64,000 nt of DNA from Thermicanus aegyptius DSM 12793 (GTDB lineage Bacteria > Bacillota > Bacilli > Thermicanales > Thermicanaceae): the NCBI RefSeq assembly GCF_000510645.1, contig NZ_KI783301.1, forward strand, positions 2,976,698-3,040,697. The letters are read 5' to 3'. Below, piece after piece: positions 62,641-64,000 of the stretch. The notes beneath the pieces were generated by a model. That model worked only from the letters and a program-made list of their open reading frames with translations, made no database searches and was not told the DNA's origin. Made by a program: the position numbers and the translations under genes. Each line of letters starts with the position of its first letter. The stretch's first letter is position 1.

Positions 62641-62669
62641 ACTATAAAACAAATAGGGTTTACATGCAA
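62641..62669 (-). promoter_or_regulatory. sigma-A promoter of fadNAE
   Basis: On the minus strand TTGCAT (62664-62669) and TATAGT (62641-62646) are 17 bases apart. Transcription would start near 62634, so the FadR box covers about +8 to +25. Confidence 0.7.
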
Positions 62670-62760
62670 TGGGGAAAGTTGCATTTTCCGTACTCTTCTT
62701 TATTTTCAAAAGCGGAAACTCTCTATACAATGAAGGAAAAAGGATAGGAGGAAGAAACGT

Positions 62761-63669
62761 GTGAAGAAAAATCCCTTAGGCCATTCCCAATTATTCGTAA
62801 CAGAGATCGGCTTCGGAGCCATGTCCATCGGCACCGATGAAAAAACGGGAATCCGCCTCATCCATGAAGCGTTGGATCTCGGGGTGAACTTCATCGACAC
62901 GGCCGATCTCTATGATCATGGACAGAATGAGAAGATTGTGGGCAAAGCCATCCAGGGGAGAAGAGATCAGGTGGTTCTGGCGACCAAGGTGGGAAACCGC
63001 TGGCGAGAGGATGGGACCGGATGGGATTGGGTCCCTTCCAAGGAGTACATCAAGGAGGCAGTCCAAAAAAGCTTAGCCCGTCTTAAGACCGATTACATCG
63101 ACCTGTACCAGCTTCACGGGGGGACGATTGAAGATCCCATCGATGAAATCATCGAAGCCTTTGAAGAATTGGTCCAGGCAGGAGCGATCCGCTACTACGG
63201 CATATCCTCCATTCGGCCTAACGTGATTCGGGAATACCTGAAACGGTCCCGCATCGCAAGCGTCATGATGCAGTACGGTCTCCTGGATCGCAGACCGGAA
63301 GAAGAGATGCTCGATCTTCTTTATCAAAACGGGGTAAGCCTCATCGCCCGGGGACCCTTGGCGAAGGGACTCCTGACCGATCGTATCCTTAAGGAGGAGA
63401 GAGGGGACGATTTCTTGGGCCATTCCTATCGGGAAATCAGAGCGGCGGTAAAAAAGATGAAAAAGATCCGCCCGGAGATAAGTCTCTCAAGTCTCTCCCT
63501 GCGTTACCCGCTTTCTCACCCTGCTGTCGCCACCGTCATCCCTGGGGCAAGCAAGATCGAGCAGATGCAGGAGAATGTAAGGGCAGCAAAGACTCCTCCC
63601 CTGACCGAGGAAGAGAAGAAGGCGCTTCAATCCCTATTCTGGCAAGATCGATATGAACTCCATCGGTAA
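62761..63669 (+). CDS. aldo/keto reductase
   Basis: This (beta/alpha)8 NADPH-dependent oxidoreductase has 302 residues. The catalytic tetrad is visible: Asp and Tyr in FIDTADLYDHGQNE, Lys in VVLATKVGNRW and His in YQLHGGTIEDP. The C-terminal NADPH segment is ATVIPGASKIEQMQENV. GTG start with AGGAGG nine bases upstream. Substrates of this broad group are aldehydes or ketones; no neighbour fixes which. It diverges from fadN, with about 220 bases of shared upstream DNA. Confidence 0.92.
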   Translation: MKKNPLGHSQLFVTEIGFGAMSIGTDEKTGIRLIHEALDLGVNFIDTADLYDHGQNEKIVGKAIQGRRDQVVLATKVGNRWREDGTGWDWVPSKEYIKEAVQKSLARLKTDYIDLYQLHGGTIEDPIDEIIEAFEELVQAGAIRYYGISSIRPNVIREYLKRSRIASVMMQYGLLDRRPEEEMLDLLYQNGVSLIARGPLAKGLLTDRILKEERGDDFLGHSYREIRAAVKKMKKIRPEISLSSLSLRYPLSHPAVATVIPGASKIEQMQENVRAAKTPPLTEEEKKALQSLFWQDRYELHR

Positions 63670-63828
63670 TTCGTTGCATTAAGGTGTGGGGTTATGTTCA
63701 CCTTCCCCCGCGTTTCAAATTCACAGAAAAGTCATTCATCTATATGGATAAAATCAAGCATTTGGCGTATAATAGAATTACTATCTCATCTCAAAGAGAT
63801 CAAGAAACAGAAGAAGGAGGGATGAAGA

Positions 63829-64000
63829 ATGGATTTTTCCTTGAAAAGCAAACACGGTGCCTTTCCCGTCGAGGTGACGATTGATGAGGAGAATCATCGC
63901 TTCACCGTTCGCAACTCGGACACGACCGGAGAATTCTTCAATTCCCCCCTTGAATTGATCTCTTGGATCACAGAGAATTGGAGAAAAGAGGACTTCGAAG
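63829..64000 (+). CDS. unrecognised protein, 5' part only (runs off window)
   Basis: ATG at 63829 has AAGGAGG eight bases upstream and opens a frame that continues to the window edge (57 codons seen). The visible part begins MDFSLKSKHGAFPVEVTIDE and looks like a soluble alternating beta-strand domain. A competing ATG at 63822 gives only a short frame. I do not recognise it. Confidence 0.55.
   Translation, partial: MDFSLKSKHGAFPVEVTIDEENHRFTVRNSDTTGEFFNSPLELISWITENWRKEDFE

Noticed and set aside
1-64000. tRNA, rRNA, CRISPR arrays, intact insertion sequences or a replication origin
   Set aside because: I found no T-loop-like tRNA cores, no regular short repeats with spacers, no transposase frames with terminal repeats and no DnaA-box clusters. 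The only large repeats are the cassette duplications at 18.9-24.5 kb.

Overview
The window looks like chromosome of a spore-forming, low-to-mid GC Bacillota, most likely order Bacillales. The evidence is a set of Bacillus-type arrangements: SAM-riboswitch-controlled methionine salvage (mtnKA / mtnWXBD), the fadNAE beta-oxidation genes with a FadR box, dppABCDE-ykfAC, a SpoIIM-family protein, peptidase T, and strong AGGAGG-type ribosome binding sites with frequent GTG/TTG starts. I see no rRNA, tRNA, CRISPR array or intact insertion sequence.

Layout: cls, a UbiD-family decarboxylase, a DUF420 protein and an OsmC protein (0.2-4.8 kb). Methionine salvage runs from two divergent SAM riboswitches at 8.1-8.95 kb: mtnW-mtnX-mtnB-mtnD leftward and mtnK-mtnA rightward. 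An FTR1 iron permease with a lipoprotein and a Fur box follows (11.3-13.4 kb). Next is a CorA magnesium transporter whose leader encodes a small peptide with an EPDP motif like enteric MgtL (13.6-14.7 kb). Then come a Nudix hydrolase, a soluble chemoreceptor-like protein, a TsdA-like dihaem cytochrome and a small flavoprotein (to 18.7 kb).

18.9-24.5 kb is an accessory island of tandem, partly decayed cassettes on the minus strand. Each cassette has a region-2-like sigma subunit (RsoA-like), a region-4 sigma subunit (SigO-like), a secreted protein that differs completely between cassettes, and a nearly identical membrane-anchored protein. One secreted protein is a subtilase whose catalytic core has been lost in frame. 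An orphan EVE/PUA-like plus membrane-segment protein follows (24.7-25.7 kb).

27.2-39.8 kb is one LacI-controlled glucoside operon matching the E. coli ycj locus: binding protein, two permeases, two dehydrogenases, an isomerase/epimerase and a GH65 phosphorylase. A glycerate kinase is inserted next to a GH13_18 phosphorylase, which points to glucosylglycerate as a substrate. 40.5-50.8 kb holds pepT and a dpp/ykf muropeptide uptake and recycling operon plus a serine hydrolase. 51-56.7 kb holds DinB, aspartate kinase, TatD, an ankyrin protein, YjbQ, MazEF and relics of a Fic protein and a truncated metallopeptidase. 56.8-62.7 kb is fadNAE, followed by an aldo/keto reductase and the start of an unrecognised gene cut by the window edge.
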